A stretch of 64,000 bases of DNA from Scylla paramamosain (GCF_035594125.1 NC_087191.1:3107967-3171966); one strand, 5' to 3'. Positions 1-15,954 are shown, counted from the stretch's first letter. The notes: generated from the letters alone by a model not told the origin. A program made the numbers and translations.

Positions 1-399
1 CTGAGTTATGCACACATTTCCATTTGTAAGTTGACCCTCAAGTCTGAGAAACACAAGTGAAGCTAATTCAGTGAGTGATTGAGTTCTACAAATTAAGGCC
101 CATTACTATGGAAATATGTTGGCAAACTGGAATAAATCTTGTTACAATATGCCACCTGATCTCCAAATTAGAGGTTTCTGCAGAGTGTGAGATGCCCTGC
201 CACAAACATGGTGGGTATGGTGTCCCAAGGTCAGTGACAGGACTTTTTGGCTCACATAAGATGTCAGTTGGAAGAAAATACAACCATTATGACAAGGCAG
301 GTAAAGGAACAGAATCCCATGCTTCTCCAGGATATCAGTGTTTGTGGCAGGGTATCTCTTACAAGGAGTGGAATGCACTGCAGAAGTGATAAAAAGAAA
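1..399. other. No gene recognised
   Basis: AT-rich sequence. The short open frames on both strands lack any motif I recognise, and no repeat structure stands out. Confidence 0.4.
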
Positions 400-615
400 A
401 AAAAATTGATTGTTTGGTCACATAGTAAGAAGAGCCAATTAAGAGCCTGGAGAAAACCAGTTGATGGAAGATTGAGGGCAAGACAGAGAATGAAATGGAG
501 GCATGGAATTATTGTAGATCAGCAAAGGATGGGAATCACAAAGGAAGATGCAAGGGTTAGAAGCAACTGGAGGAGACTCATACATGGCACCAACCCTTTA
601 AGTCTAGGGATATGA
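400..615 (+). pseudogene. C-terminal tail of a non-LTR retrotransposon ORF2 (remnant)
   Basis: The last ~70 codons before the stop at 613-615 read as a basic tail ending in SNWRRLIHGTNP. This resembles the extreme C-terminus of RTE-like and other decapod LINE polyproteins, which typically end in a basic stretch followed by W-R-R-x-I-H/R. The stop is followed within ~30 bp by A-rich (AAT)n sequence, as expected downstream of a LINE 3' end. No reverse transcriptase core is visible upstream, so only the 3' end is present. The clade cannot be assigned from this much sequence. Confidence 0.35.
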
Positions 616-627
616 CAAAAGAAGACT

Positions 628-652
628 TCTTACATGAAAAAAAAATAAATAA

Positions 653-694
<42 letters not shown>

Positions 695-778
695 TATAAA
701 TAAAACAAATAACTAGCTAACTAAATAAAAAATATGTAATTAAATAAATAAATGAATAAATAAATAAATAAATAAACA

Positions 779-812
<34 letters not shown>
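628..812. repeat. Simple repeats: (AAT)n, (AAAT)n and (CA)n
   Basis: An A-rich run grades into (AAT)n at about 648-690, then (AAAT)n-like sequence to 778, then a (CA)n tract at 779-812. The (CA)n ends next to the predicted splice donor of the minus-strand exon at 818-984, so on the minus strand the intron would open with a (GT)n run. Confidence 0.85.
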
Positions 813-814
<2 letters not shown>

Positions 815-817
815 AAC

Positions 818-984
818 CTGGATGTGGAGGTAAGATGCTGTTTGCTCACATCATAGTCAGCCCCATACAGTAGCCCTATGTCAGGCAGAGCACTCTTCTG
901 CACGCTGTAAACATGCAAGCTGCTCACAGTGTTTATGGCTGCTCGTGCTGCCTCCACCTCTGCCTCACGCACTACCTTCACCAC
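818..984 (-). CDS. Candidate host-gene internal exon (third in the chain)
   Basis: On the minus strand 167 nt lie between an acceptor (TTATGCAG) and a donor (CAG/GTTGGT). They encode 55 codons plus two bases, beginning VVKVVREAEVEAARAA and running through SVQKSALPDIGLLYGADYD. Codon content is balanced and unlike the surrounding simple repeats. The exon starts in phase 0, matching the phase-0 ends of the candidate exons at 9,483-9,572 and 16,429-16,543. I do not recognise the protein family. It resembles no transposon protein I know, but it could still be a fossil exon. Confidence 0.5.
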
Positions 985-1029
985 CTGCATAAGTAGACAG
1001 ACATATGTACTGTGGGGATCAAGAAAAGC

Positions 1030-1272
1030 TAGATAACTGAAAGGATGCAATAAAAATAATAAGTAATAATAACAATAATAATAAAATAAATTAATAAATA
1101 ATGGTAATAAATAAATAAATGAATAAATAAATAAATAAAACTTAAGAAAAGAAAAGCATTTAAATGACAAAAATATAGTTTATCACATACACACATGTAT
1201 GTTAACGAAATACACTACAAAAGACAACAGTGAAAACTGGAGGTAAAATTGCCCAAATATATATATATATAA
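1030..1272. repeat. AT-rich simple repeats and short (TA)n
   Basis: AAT/AAAT-type simple sequence fills about 1,045-1,140. A (TA)n tract occupies about 1,254-1,272, just before the GC-richer 5' leader of the CR1-like LINE. No coding signal is seen. Confidence 0.7.
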
Positions 1273-1436
1273 CCTTCCAAATCTTGGTACTCTTGTGGTC
1301 TCCCTCGGCTGTGATTGTGTTTGAGAAGCTGTGAAGTGCCCTAGACGGTTGCAGGCTGCCTTCACGACCATAACCAGTCGTAGTGGAGGGTAAACAAGAA
1401 AAAGAAGAAAAAGAAGAAGTAGTAGTAGTCATCAAC

Positions 1437-2426
1437 ATGGCTGAAGACTTGGTTAAAAGAGAGGCTACCACATCAGCCGACGTAAACAACAGAGCCCAAA
1501 GTAAGACTGATATTTACCCATGTACAAAATGCCAAAAACATTGCCATACGGGTATTAAGTGCAATAACTGCAGCATGTGGACTCACTACCTATGCACAGA
1601 GCTGCCAACCTATTATGTAGTGGTGCTGACTAAATCCAATAGGAGATACACATGTCTATCCTGTGTAAAACTTAACTATTCAGATTATGAGACTCAGGCA
1701 GAAGAAATAGAAGACAGCAAGAAAAATTAAAACACTCCTTTAGGCTCCCAAGATTTACCTAGTTCAGAAACAACACAAAGCACTGGAAAAGGGGAGAGTA
1801 CAGAATCTAAAGATCAGAAAGGTGATGAAGCTAGGCCAAGCACCATAACTACTGAATCCACTACTATTACTCCTCCTCCTCCTGCTGAAGCCACCCAGGT
1901 AGACAACCCCATAAAGCATCTCAAGACCTGCAGATACTATAGGAAAAATATTTGCAAATTTGGAGTTAGGGGAGAAGGCTGTAGCCACAACCATCCAAAA
2001 GCATGCACCAAGCTTTTAAGGCATGGCCTAGATAAGAAATTAGGATGCACGCTTGGCAGGAGGTGTCAGGACTACCACCCAATCATCTGCCGAAATGCCA
2101 TCCGGACCCAAACTTGCTTTGAAGAAAAATGTCGGTACCCGCACCCAAAAGGAACAACACGAAAGAGAGAGGACGACATTATAACTCATCCTCAGCAGAA
2201 CAACACCCCAAAGGAGCAAGTAAAGGTGAACCCTACAATGGAAAAGCAGCAGGATAGACAGAATGCCACAGCAAACCAGTCCCAAACCATGGAGACAGAA
2301 CAGAATCTTTTTTTAGACAAAGTCTTCCAGAAAATAACAGAAATGGAGAAACAACAACAGAAAACCATAGGCTACCTAATGGACAGACTGGAAAGACTGG
2401 AGATGAGGGACAGGGGGTGCAACTGA
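1437..2426 (+). pseudogene. LINE ORF1: PHD-like finger, three CCCH fingers, coiled coil
   Basis: The ATG at 1,437 begins MAEDLVK. The frame runs 330 codons with one internal stop (TAA, 1,728-1,730). In order: a PHD/treble-clef-like finger at residues ~27-80 (C-x2-C ... C-x2-C ... H-x3-C ... C-x2-C); a Ser/Thr/Glu/Pro-rich linker; three CCCH fingers at ~162-230 with spacings C-x7-C-x8-C-x3-H, C-x13-C-x5-C-x3-H and C-x8-C-x4-C-x3-H; and a Gln/Glu-rich helical C-terminus likely to form a coiled coil. LINE ORF1 proteins bind element RNA and chaperone it. PHD-type ORF1s are known in the CR1 group; the added CCCH array is unusual to my knowledge. The stop overlaps the ORF2 frame. Confidence 0.75.
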
Positions 2427-5400
2427 ATGTACCACTAATCTCTTTCTCTTATGCAAACATCAGAGGTCTCTGTCCAAAGTCAAACCAGGTCAAACTCCCA
2501 ATGCTAAAGGAACTAGCCCATCAAGAAAATTCAGTGTTCCTAGCACTAACAGAGACCCACTTGACCAGAGATCACCTGGATGCAGAAATCGCCATTGACG
2601 GCTACACCATCTTCAGAGCTGACAGAATAAACAGAAGCCACGGAGGAGTCATAAATTATATCAGGAATGACATGGTGGCAAGTGCCGAGAATATGGGCAC
2701 ATTTTCCAACGGAACAACAGAGTTACTGACAATCTACCTGAAAAAGCTAGATCAGCTGGTAATTACAGCATATAGACCTCCAAACACATCATCAGAACAG
2801 TTCGAAGAGGTAATTTTAAGGATGAAAGAAATACTAGACTCCCTCCCAAGACAGACCACGGAAGTATTGATTCTTGGGGATTTTAACTTCCCATACATAA
2901 ACTGGGAGGATATGAAGATTACCGGGGGCAGCCTTAAAGACAAACAACAAGCTATAGCCCTTACAAACCTGATGGTGAAGCACTTCCTTTCCCAAATAAT
3001 AAAGGAATCTACCAGGGGGAATAACATTTTGGACCTAATCCTCACAAATAGCCACAACCTAATCCACTCATACGAAATCTGCGAAACTATCCTGTCTGAC
3101 CACAACTACATTCATGTAAAAACAACCAGCACGGACAAGCCTAAGGACTATTACTACGAAAGGAGAGCAGCAGCTGAAGACCACATAGGCAACCTGAACT
3201 TCTACAACCCCAATATCAACTGGGAACAAATCAGAGCAGAAATGAGAGCCACAAATTGGGAGCATCGACTACATATGACTAATGTAGATGACCTCCTTAA
3301 GGAAATAGTAGCAAGGTGTCGCGAAATCTGCCTCAGACACATACCACAGAAAGCAAGAAAAAAAGACAAAAACATAATTCCCCGAGACCGTAAAATCCTC
3401 ATGAGAAGGAGACACTCACTCTGTAACAAGCTTAGGAGAACAAGCTTCACACCTGCCAAAGATAAAATCAAATCTCTAATTGCAGAGGTAGAAACCAAGC
3501 TTAAATTTAAATTATCTCATGAGGAACAACAATAGAGAGAAGAAAAAGAAGCAGTATCCCGTATTAAGGAGAACCCAAGGTACTTTTTCTCCTATGCAAG
3601 AAAGAAACTGAAGGCCAAATCGGAGGTTGGACCACTCTATGGAGTGGATGGAGAACCGACTGCGGACCCCAAACAAATGGCAAATATACTGAGGAGCCAA
3701 TATGAGAGTGTCTTCAGCAACCCAAATGAGGAAAAGAGGATAACCAACCCAGGACCTTTTTTCACTGACTCTTCCAACACCCCCCAAACACTTTCCTCAA
3801 TCAGCATCAGTGAGAAGGACATAACAGAGGCAATAAAAGCCATAGCCCCTGATGCAGCAGCTGGACCCGACGGCTTTCATGCCCAACTGCTAAGAAACTG
3901 CAGCCAGGAACTAGCCAAACCACTCCAAATGCTGTGGTCACTCTCACTGCAATCTGGAACAGTGCCTGCAGCCCTCAAGTCTGCCATCATCACACCCATA
4001 CACAAGGGAGGCAGCAGAGGCCTAGCCAGTAGATACAGACCAGTTGCCCTGACATCACCTCATCAAGATCTGTTAGAGAATAGTACGGAAGAGAATGGTG
4101 GAATTCCTAGACAAAAAGAAAGCCTTTAACAATGGACAACATGGTTTCAGACAGGGCCGCTCATGCCTGTCCCAGCTACTACAACATTATGAGAGGATCC
4201 TTGAAAGTATACAAGATGGCCACAATGCTGACGTGATATATTTGGATTTTGCGAAAGCTTTCGATAAAGTGGACCACGGGATACTCCTGTACAAACTCCG
4301 AAAACATGGAATAGTGGGCCCACTTGGAAGATGGCTACACGGCTTTCTGACTGGGAGGACCCAACAAGTATCAGTCCAAGGTGAACTCTCTGAACTGAGC
4401 ATTGTACGGAGCGGAGTGCCCCAAGGCTCAGTGCTGGGACCACTCCTATTTATAATCCATGTAGGAGACATTGACGACAACCTGGAACACGCTGAAGCAT
4501 CCTCCTTTGCAGACGATACCAGGATAAAACATCAAATTACATGCCCAGAAGATGCAGCCAATATTCAGGGAGATTTGCACAAAATACTGGACTGGGCATC
4601 AACCAACAACATGCTCCTTAATGGCGACAAATTTGAACTGATACGCTACGGGAGAAACGAAGTCCTTAAAAACTTAACATGCTATGAATATAATAATCAG
4701 CCAATAGAAGACAAAGAGCATGTCAAGGATCTGGGAGTCCATATGAGCAGCGACGCAACTTTTTCCCACCACATCAACAAAATAGCCGAAGCAGGAAAGA
4801 GCATGAGTGGGTGGGTGCTGAGAACCTTTGCCTCCAGGGATGGGCAGTGCCTGAAGACTCTATGGAAATCTCTGGTACTCCCAAGGCTGGAGTATTGCTG
4901 TCAACTCTGGTCCCCACACAAGATCCAAGAAACTACTACCCTAGAAGACATCCAAAGAGCCTTCACTGCAAGAATCCAGGAGGTACAGCACTTGGACTAC
5001 TGGGAAAGGCTCAGTGAGCTGAAATTGTACTCGCTACAGCGAAGAAGGGAGCGATACTGTATACTGTACGTGTGGAAAATATTAGAGGACAGAGTACCAA
5101 ACGTGGGGATCATAGTAAACCAACATCCGAGGAAAGGGAGACTCTGCTTCATCAAGGGTGTCCAAGGCTCCATACAACGAGTGAGGACACTGACCCACAA
5201 CTCCTTCACCCACAACGGACCTCATCTGTTTAACTGCCTCCCCCAAGAACTCAGAGATCTGAGTGGAACTAGCCCTGAAACCTTTGAAAGAAACCTAGAT
5301 AAGTGGTTAGAAGGGCTACCAGACCATCCACCAATACCAGGATACCCCAGCTGCCACCACAACACCTTGCCTGAAGTACTCCAGGAACAGGAAAGGGAAG

Positions 5401-5435
5401 AGACAGTGGGATCGACGGGGACGGGCGGAAGCTGA
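2417..5435 (+). pseudogene. LINE ORF2: APE endonuclease and reverse transcriptase (CR1-like)
   Basis: The reading frame overlaps the ORF1 stop and opens without an ATG (GTG at 2,417), suggesting coupled or frameshifted translation. The endonuclease (codons ~10-225) has the expected catalytic motifs: YANIRGL, TETH, YRPP, GDFN and SDHN. The reverse transcriptase has the GPDG finger motif, LDFAKAFD (motif A), [10 protein letters not shown] and the FADD catalytic box at ~4,508. The C-terminal part ends with an ETFERNLDKWL-like helix common in CR1/Jockey-group elements. It nicks target DNA and primes cDNA synthesis there. It is broken by an in-frame TAG (3,533-3,535), a one-base shift near 4,058 and a TAG at 4,074-4,076. 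From 4,077 to 5,435 it is open. Confidence 0.85.
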
Positions 5436-5485
5436 CTTCAGCCCTGCCGTTAATGGGCAGAATTTTCGAAAGTAACGAAAGTAAA

Positions 5486-8022
<2,537 letters not shown>

Positions 8023-8026
8023 CTAC

Positions 8027-8152
<126 letters not shown>

Positions 8153-8800
8153 GACCTTCCAGATAATTATCCCTCTTCTTTAATGACACTCAACTATCCA
8201 TGTCTTTTACATTGATCATTTTCAGTCATTCCTTAATTAATAATCTGAAAAAACAAAACAAAAAAAAAAAAACAAGAAACTTCACATCTCATCTCTTGCT
8301 AAAACAGGCTCTATGAAGGTAGGCATTATGAGTCATCTCCACCAATTTTTCTCACCCTCCTGCTACTAACTCTGTATGAGGGCCTTATCTATCCATGTAT
8401 GGAGTACATTTCACATGTATCAGGAAGATCTACTTATACCACTCTTTTAGTGAGGGTGGAATCATCATCTGATCTTACTAACTACATGCCTCCCCTCCTC
8501 CCACAGCCCCAATGCACAAGGCTTTCTTCTTTCTCTCACCTCTTTTCTGTCCACCTTTCTAATGCAAGAGTTAACCCGTGTTCTCAATCATTCATCCCTT
8601 TCTCTGGGAAACTTTGGAACTCCCTGCCTGCTTCTGTATTTCCTCCTTCCTATGACTTGAACTCTTTCAAGAGGGAGGTTTCACGACACTTGCCCTCACT
8701 ACTTGATCTTTTGTTTGGCTTCTCTTTGGAATTTTGCACTCAAGTGGGCCTTTTTTTTTTTTTTTTTTTTTTGTCCTTGGCCAATGACCCTCTTCCAGAA
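8153..8800 (+). mobile_element. LINE-1 family copy B, 3' fragment
   Basis: Plus-strand fragment starting in the RT thumb region (matching 57,258 onward in copy G) and ending in a poly-T-containing 3' UTR. Readable conserved motifs include MEY-SHV, FIPFSGKLWNSLPASVF and YDLNSFKREVSRHL. It carries deletions and frameshifts. Confidence 0.85.
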
Positions 8801-8977
8801 GAAAAAAATCTCAATGCACACACCACTGAAATTGTTGGTGCTGCCAAGGAAGGGTGTGACACCTCACCTGTTTGAGTCCTTTGCACTCCACATCACCCCG
8901 CTCACACCACCAGCAGCAATAGCATTACTAGTAGTAGTAGTAATCATAACAATACATAACAACAAAGCTTTGACCAT
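8801..8977. other. No feature recognised
   Basis: Short stretch between LINE-1 copy B and the isolated LINE-1 3' tail. It ends in a TAG/TAA-rich simple repeat at 8,928-8,950. Confidence 0.4.
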
Positions 8978-9050
8978 TTTGTGGGACTGGCATTTCAGTG
9001 GGCATTTTTTTTATTGGATTTGTGTTGCCCTTGGTCAGTGTCCTTCCTAC

Positions 9051-9052
<2 letters not shown>
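8978..9052 (+). mobile_element. Isolated LINE-1 family 3' end
   Basis: This 75-bp segment matches the terminal LINE-1 3' UTR (GGGACTGGCATTTCAGTGGG ... CCTTCCTACAT). Instead of an A-tail it runs straight into a long (AAT)n array. Confidence 0.8.
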
Positions 9053-9124
<72 letters not shown>

Positions 9125-9146
9125 AATAAAAAACATTGATAATAAC

Positions 9147-9187
<41 letters not shown>

Positions 9188-9253
9188 TGAAATAAAAAAA
9201 TATGATAAAAAAACAATAATAGTAATAATAATGGTGATAATAATAGTAATAAC

Positions 9254-9315
<62 letters not shown>

Positions 9316-9357
9316 TAATAATAACAATAATAATACCAGCAACAACAGCAACAATAG

Positions 9358-9402
<45 letters not shown>

Positions 9403-9460
9403 CAGCAATAACAACAAACAACAACAACAACAACAACAACAACAATAACAATAATAACAC
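9053..9460. repeat. (AAT)n / (AAC)n compound microsatellite
   Basis: About 400 bp of (AAT)n with AAC, GAT and CAG variants. It starts at a LINE-1 3' tail and ends ~20 bp from the donor of the minus-strand candidate exon at 9,483-9,572. Long frames through it encode only Ile, Asn or Tyr runs and are not genes. Confidence 0.95.
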
Positions 9461-9482
9461 CAACTCTCCTAGCACTCCTCAC

Positions 9483-9572
9483 CTTCCTCAAGCCACCATC
9501 ACTTTCCTCCACCACACCAGTCAGCAGGTAGGTCAGGGTCAGGCCACCACCACCATCACCATCACCTCGCTG
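9483..9572 (-). CDS. Candidate host-gene internal exon (second in the chain)
   Basis: Ninety nucleotides on the minus strand sit between an acceptor (TTTTGTGACACAG) and a consensus-like donor (AAG/GTGAGG). They encode 30 codons in phase 0 at both ends: an acidic Gly-rich start (QRGDGDGGGG) followed by LTLTYLLTGVVEESDGGLRK. The phases match those of the candidate exons at 16,429-16,543 and 818-984. The GGT-rich start could be low-complexity sequence, so this is the weakest of the three. Confidence 0.4.
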
Positions 9573-10122
9573 CTGTGTCACAAAATGGTGTAGCATCCTA
9601 TGGGCAGTAGTAGTAATAGTAAGTTAGTGTGATGTAAATAGGTTTTTATAAATAATTTTCTTATCTACAGTAGGCCATGAGACTGTCTCTTCGCAATGGA
9701 GGCTGACAGGAATAAGAATGTGATTGATTGTGTGAGTGTGTGATGCCTTGTCTGGGCCACTCTTTGAGGGACTGCCAACCTCGTATAAAGATAGATAGAT
9801 TGACAGATTTAAGAACTTTGCAATCAACTCTTCCTTTTTTTTCCTTAGCACCGTCAAATTTACTTTATTTAATTTTTCCTCTTACAACAACCTTTACGAC
9901 TTGTATCAATTTGATTATTACTCTGTAGTTCTCCAGTTTTCCTATATGCTTTTTCTTTTTGATGTTCTTAGACTATGGCAGCAGTAGACATTCATATTGC
10001 AATGATTTCTTTCTTCCATTCAGGGCTAAGACGGTCATCCCTTCTTTCTGGAAGCATAGGTAATTCCTTGTATATGTACGTATTATCAGATTCTTACATC
10101 ATAGAATGGGGGAGAATGGAAG
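9573..10122. other. No gene recognised
   Basis: AT-rich non-repetitive sequence. No splice-bounded frame or transposon motif was seen. Confidence 0.4.
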
Positions 10123-11046
<924 letters not shown>

Positions 11047-11510
11047 TGGGGCCGCATACTGGAAACTTCATGTCTCTTACAAGCTCAAGTAACTCACACA
11101 GCCGATCTGCTAACTAGTTATAAAGCATAATGGAAACACAGGTGCTGCCATATTACATCATAAATAATCCTTGGAATTTACTGGATACTGGGAACACCTG
11201 TAACTCAGTTATGATATCACTATCAAAGTCACCATCCCTTCCACCTCAGCTATAATCAAAAGGATTTAGAGATAAAGAACTCTAGCATACTGTCACAGTG
11301 TGTTGAACATTGACCACACAGGAATGAATGAATACATCAATGGTGGATGTGCTCAGCCTCAGATGCAGTGCAGGACACACCCAGGCCCAGCACAACCATT
11401 CTTGGTTTGAATTTACATATATGTGTATGGTTTAATAATGTTAAAGAAAGGAAGAAAGGGGGAAGGAGCAAAGAAAAAAGAAAGAAAGAGGAAAGATATA
11501 GACACAGACA

Positions 11511-11719
<209 letters not shown>

Positions 11720-11739
11720 TCATGCATACGATAAATACT

Positions 11740-14580
11740 CCCAGTGAGGTCTAAATTACCGGATCATGGGGTGCTGTGAATTTCTCACTGAGCCCAGCTG
11801 TGACATCACTGAACGTTTCCCTTTGTGTCTCACAACACAAGGAGGCAGTCACAGTCTATCCTCTAAAGACAACACTCTTCACACAAAACTACATGCACCT
11901 AATTACACACACATCCTTCACTCAAAATTCTAAATCATTATGGCGACTCCTATACCAGCCTCAGAATCCCCATCTGGGGAGGGGAGCATAAATGTCCCCA
12001 GATTGAACTGCTCTTCTGGAATCAAATTTAAGTGTCTTGACACCCCCGTCAAAGTTTTCTTCATTAACTTCTGCAACATTCACAGCCTTAGCTCTAATTT
12101 TTAATCTGTAGATCACCACCTCTCCTCTATTAAAACTCATCTTCCTTTCCTCAATGAAACACAGGTGTCTGAGGCAATTGACAGTAGCTCCTTTTTCTGT
12201 TCCCTCTTACTTTCTCTATCCTCATTTTCAATCCAAATCTGGATGATGCATCTATGTGCACAATGACTTAACCTCCTCTCATGCCCCCACTCTTGAATCT
12301 TCTGAGTTTTCCACCATCTCGCTATGACTAAAGAATCACTCTTAAACTAAATTCATCTGTGCTGTATACCTCTCACCTAACTCCTCCAACTATAAGAAAT
12401 TCTTTGACTACTTAACTTCCAAAGTGGAGCACATTCTGACTCTCTTCCCTTTTCAGATCTTGAGAACTTCTTGAGAAGTTCTTGAGAACTTCAATGTTCA
12501 TCACCAGCTTTGGCTTTCCTCTCCTTTCACTGACCATCCTGATGAACTAGCCTTTAACTTGCTATCCTTCACAATCTAGAGCAACTGGTGCAACACCCTA
12601 CTTACGTATTCCTGACCATCTTGGAGATATGCCCAACATTTTTTACTTTTTCCAAATCTCTTAACCTTCTGCTTATGCTGTCACCCTCTCTTCTCCATTG
12701 CACTCCTACGATCACAATCTCATATCTGTATCTTGTCCCATTGCTCCAATCACTCCTCAGGATCCCCAAGAGCAGAGGTGCCTCTGGTGTTTTGCCTCTG
12801 CTAGTTGAGGGGACCTGAGGAGGTATTATACTGATTCTCCTTGGAATGACTACTGTTTCCATGTCAGAGACCCATCTCTGTGTGTTGAGCACATAATAGA
12901 GGTGATCATGTCTGGTATGGAGGTGTTCATTCCTCACTCTTTCTCTCGACCTAAACCTTCCACACCTTGATTTAACACAATCTGTTCTCATTCTGTACAT
13001 GATAGAGATGTGGCACACAAAGGGTACTTGCACTTTCCATCACCATCATCCATCATCCGCTTTATATTTCTGCTCAAAATCATGCTAAGTCTGTTCTCCA
13101 ACTAGCCAAAAACTCCTTCATTAATAGAAAGTGTCAAAATCTTTCAAGATCTAATTCCCTTCATGACTTCTGGCACCTAGCCAACAACATCTCCAATAAC
13201 TTTGCTTATTCATCTTTCCCTCCTTTATATCAACCTGATGGCATCACTGCCATCTCATTTATTTCTAAAGCTGAACTCTTTGCTCAAACCTTTGCTAAAA
13301 ACTCTACCTTGGATGATTCAGGGCTTGTTCCTCCTCCTCCACTCTCTGAATACTTCATGCTACCCATTAAAATCCTTTGGAATGATGTTTTCCATGCCCT
13401 CACTGGCCTTAACCCTCGGAAGGCTTATGGACCTGATGGGGTTCCTCCTAATGTTCTCTGAAACTGTGCCTCAGTGCTTGCATCTTAAATAATCAAACTC
13501 TTTCAACTCTGTCTGTCAACATGTACCTTTCCTTGTTGCTGGAAGTTTCCCTACATTCAGCCTGTTCCTAAAAAGGGTGACAATTCTAATCCCTCAAACT
13601 ACTATCCTATTCTTTTAACTGCCTGCCAATCTAAATTTTTTTAATTTGTTCTCAACAGGAAGATTCTTAAACATGTATCACTTCACAGCCTTCTATCTGA
13701 CTACCAGTACAGGTTCTGTCAAGACCACTCTACTGGTGATCTTCTGGCTTTCCTTACGGACTATTGGTCATTCTCTTGTAGAGATTTTGGTGAAACTTTT
13801 GCTGTTGTCTTGGACATATCAAAAGTTTTTGATAGGGTTTGGCACAAAGCTTTGATTTCCAAACTACCCACCTATGGCTTCTAGCTGTCTCTCAGTAAAT
13901 TCATCTCAAGTTTCCTTTCTGACCACTCTATTACTCCTGTGGTAGACAGTCACTGTTCTTAATCTAATGACAGTGGTGTTCTTCAGGGTTCTGTCCTATC
14001 ACCAACTATATTCCTTTTATTTATCAATGATCTTTTAAACCAAACTTCTTGTTCTATTCACTCCTACACTGATGTTACCACCCTGCACTTTTCCACATCA
14101 TTTCATCGATGTCCAACCCTTCAGGAAGTAAAAGTTCACACAGGGAAGGCACTTCCCTTCAGCCTTCAGCCTCTTTCTCATCACTGCAATGTTGCATCTC
14201 TTGCTATCTTCTACTGCTATTTTCATGCCAACTGCTCTTCTTATCTTGCTAACTGCATGCCTCCCCTCCTCTTGTGGCCTTACTACACAAGACTCTTCTT
14301 TCTCTCACCCCTACTCTACCTCTCTAAAGCAAGAGTTAACCAATATTCTCAATCACTCATCCCTTTCTCTGGTAAACTCTGGAACTCCTTGCTTGCTTCT
14401 GTATTTCCACCTTCCTATGACTTGAACTCTTTCACGAGGGAAGTTTCAAGATAATTATCCTGCATTTTTTTTACTAACACTTTCGACTCTGTTCGGAGAC
14501 CAGCACCTCAGTGTGCCTTTTTTTTTTTGTTGCAATTTCCTTGCCCTTGGCTAGTGCCCCTCCTACATAAAAGAAGAAAA
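11740..14580 (+). mobile_element. LINE-1 family copy C, full length but heavily decayed
   Basis: It starts CCAGTGAGGTCTAAA like copy G. It carries the 5' UTR (CTGAACGTTTCCCTTTGTGT), the ORF start ATGGCGACTCCTATACC (11,939), endonuclease and RT regions, and the 3' end CCTACATAAAAGAAG. The frame is broken repeatedly; in the RT box the expected YADD reads as YTDV, so the catalytic aspartates are lost. Older than copies A, F and G by its divergence. Confidence 0.85.
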
Positions 14581-14977
14581 AAATGAAAAAAATACATGCA
14601 CACATACATATTTAGTTTAAACTGAAATATGTAAGTTTACAGTTTACCAGTAGTACTAATAATAATGAAAGTAGTAATAATAAAGAAAGAAGAAAGAAAC
14701 ACTTAGTACTTGATATATGAGTTTACATTGTGGATTTTAGCATTTTGATTGGCTCATGCAATACAGAATCTAGGCTGTGATTGGTTGGCGAGATATGAGG
14801 TGCCCACAAAATGTGACTAGGACTTGCAAGCAAAATGAGTTACAATATATTACTTATGTCGTAAATTTGGTTCAAGTATACCTCATAACATTCACCATAG
14901 GCACCTCAGAAGTTCCAAGCTGGTAAATACTTGCAAGGTCAGATGTTACCAAAGTTTCAAGTATGTGGCCCCTGTAT

Positions 14978-15297
14978 CTTTAGCCCCAAAACAGTGGTGA
15001 TCATCTATTTAGGTGTGACCTGGCAGCTGTGATAGATGATCACAGCAATGATCATCAATCAAGGCATGATTTTCCATGCCTAGTTTTGAATCCAGACATC
15101 TCATTTTCCTCACAGATGTTCTGAAGACGCAACTAAATCACTGGGGAGGCAAGTCATTTTCTCCCAGGACAGAGATCTCAGTCGTGATTTATGGAGCTAT
15201 GTAGGAGGTGTCTGGCAACTCATGTGATGCACCACGTGGAACAGGCGCTTTCTTTGTGCTTTTCCGCAATATATGCCACAGTACAGCAGCTTTGAGA

Positions 15298-15362
<65 letters not shown>

Positions 15363-15532
15363 CACCTATGGTCATCTGCTGGTCACCCAGCCATCCATTG
15401 CTTTACGGAAAGAGCTCAGAGCTTATGGTAACCAATGGAAGCTCAAATAGCTTCCATAACAGCCAGATAAATGTAAGATACAAGACAAGGCCAACCAAAA
15501 TAAAAACAAATTGTAAGTTTAAGAAACTAACC
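14978..15532. other. No gene recognised; contains (GT)n at 15,300-15,361
   Basis: Low-copy-looking sequence with TGATCATC motifs in both orientations near 15,000-15,055, and a 31-unit (GT)n tract. No coding evidence. Confidence 0.4.
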
Positions 15533-15812
15533 TTAGCCTACTAATTCCAAGACAATGTTTTATTTCTGAATAAAATATGATGCCTTTACAAATTGTGATC
15601 TACATCAAGAAAAGATCAGCTATGACATCACTAAACCAAATCTTAACCTACCTTAACCTAACCCAGCACAGCCCTTACCTACTAGATGAAAACAATGTTA
15701 TTTCAATATTATACAGTAGGTTCCATGGAAATAACCTTATCCTACTAATTTCGAGGTAGTGAACATTTATTTCTGGGCAAAAATATGACGCCTTTCCAAC
15801 TCGTGATCTACA
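15533..15812. repeat. Imperfect direct repeat, ~75-80 bp units
   Basis: The segment at ~15,533-15,606 (CCTACTAATTCCAAGACA ... GTGATCTACATC) recurs at ~15,733-15,812 (CCTACTAATTTCGAGGTA ... GTGATCTACACC), about 200 bp apart. Probably an old local duplication. Confidence 0.7.
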
Positions 15813-15954
15813 CCTATTGAATGAAAAAAATAAAATACAAATAAATACAAATTTAACTGAACTTGACCTATATGAGATGGATAATATTAGAATAACAGCA
15901 TTTGGTAAATTTATAGTTTAAGCCAATGTCCCCAATCTCTACCCACGGCCCACA

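Larger units (their letters stand above)
1273..5485 (+). mobile_element. CR1-like non-LTR retrotransposon, near full length
   Basis: A two-ORF LINE of about 4.2 kb. ORF1 (1,437-2,426) is a zinc-finger and coiled-coil protein. ORF2 (2,417-5,435) has an APE endonuclease and a reverse transcriptase. A short 3' UTR runs to 5,485, where a (TA)n array starts directly. The 5' border is uncertain; I place it at the composition change after the (TA)n near 1,272. I see three disabling lesions: stops at 1,728-1,730 and 3,533-3,535, and a frameshift plus stop at about 4,055-4,076. That is few for this window and suggests a fairly young insertion. Confidence 0.85.

Noticed and set aside
8703..9596. Long Ile/Asn/Tyr-rich open frames
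   Set aside because: They are translations of the (AAT)n array.
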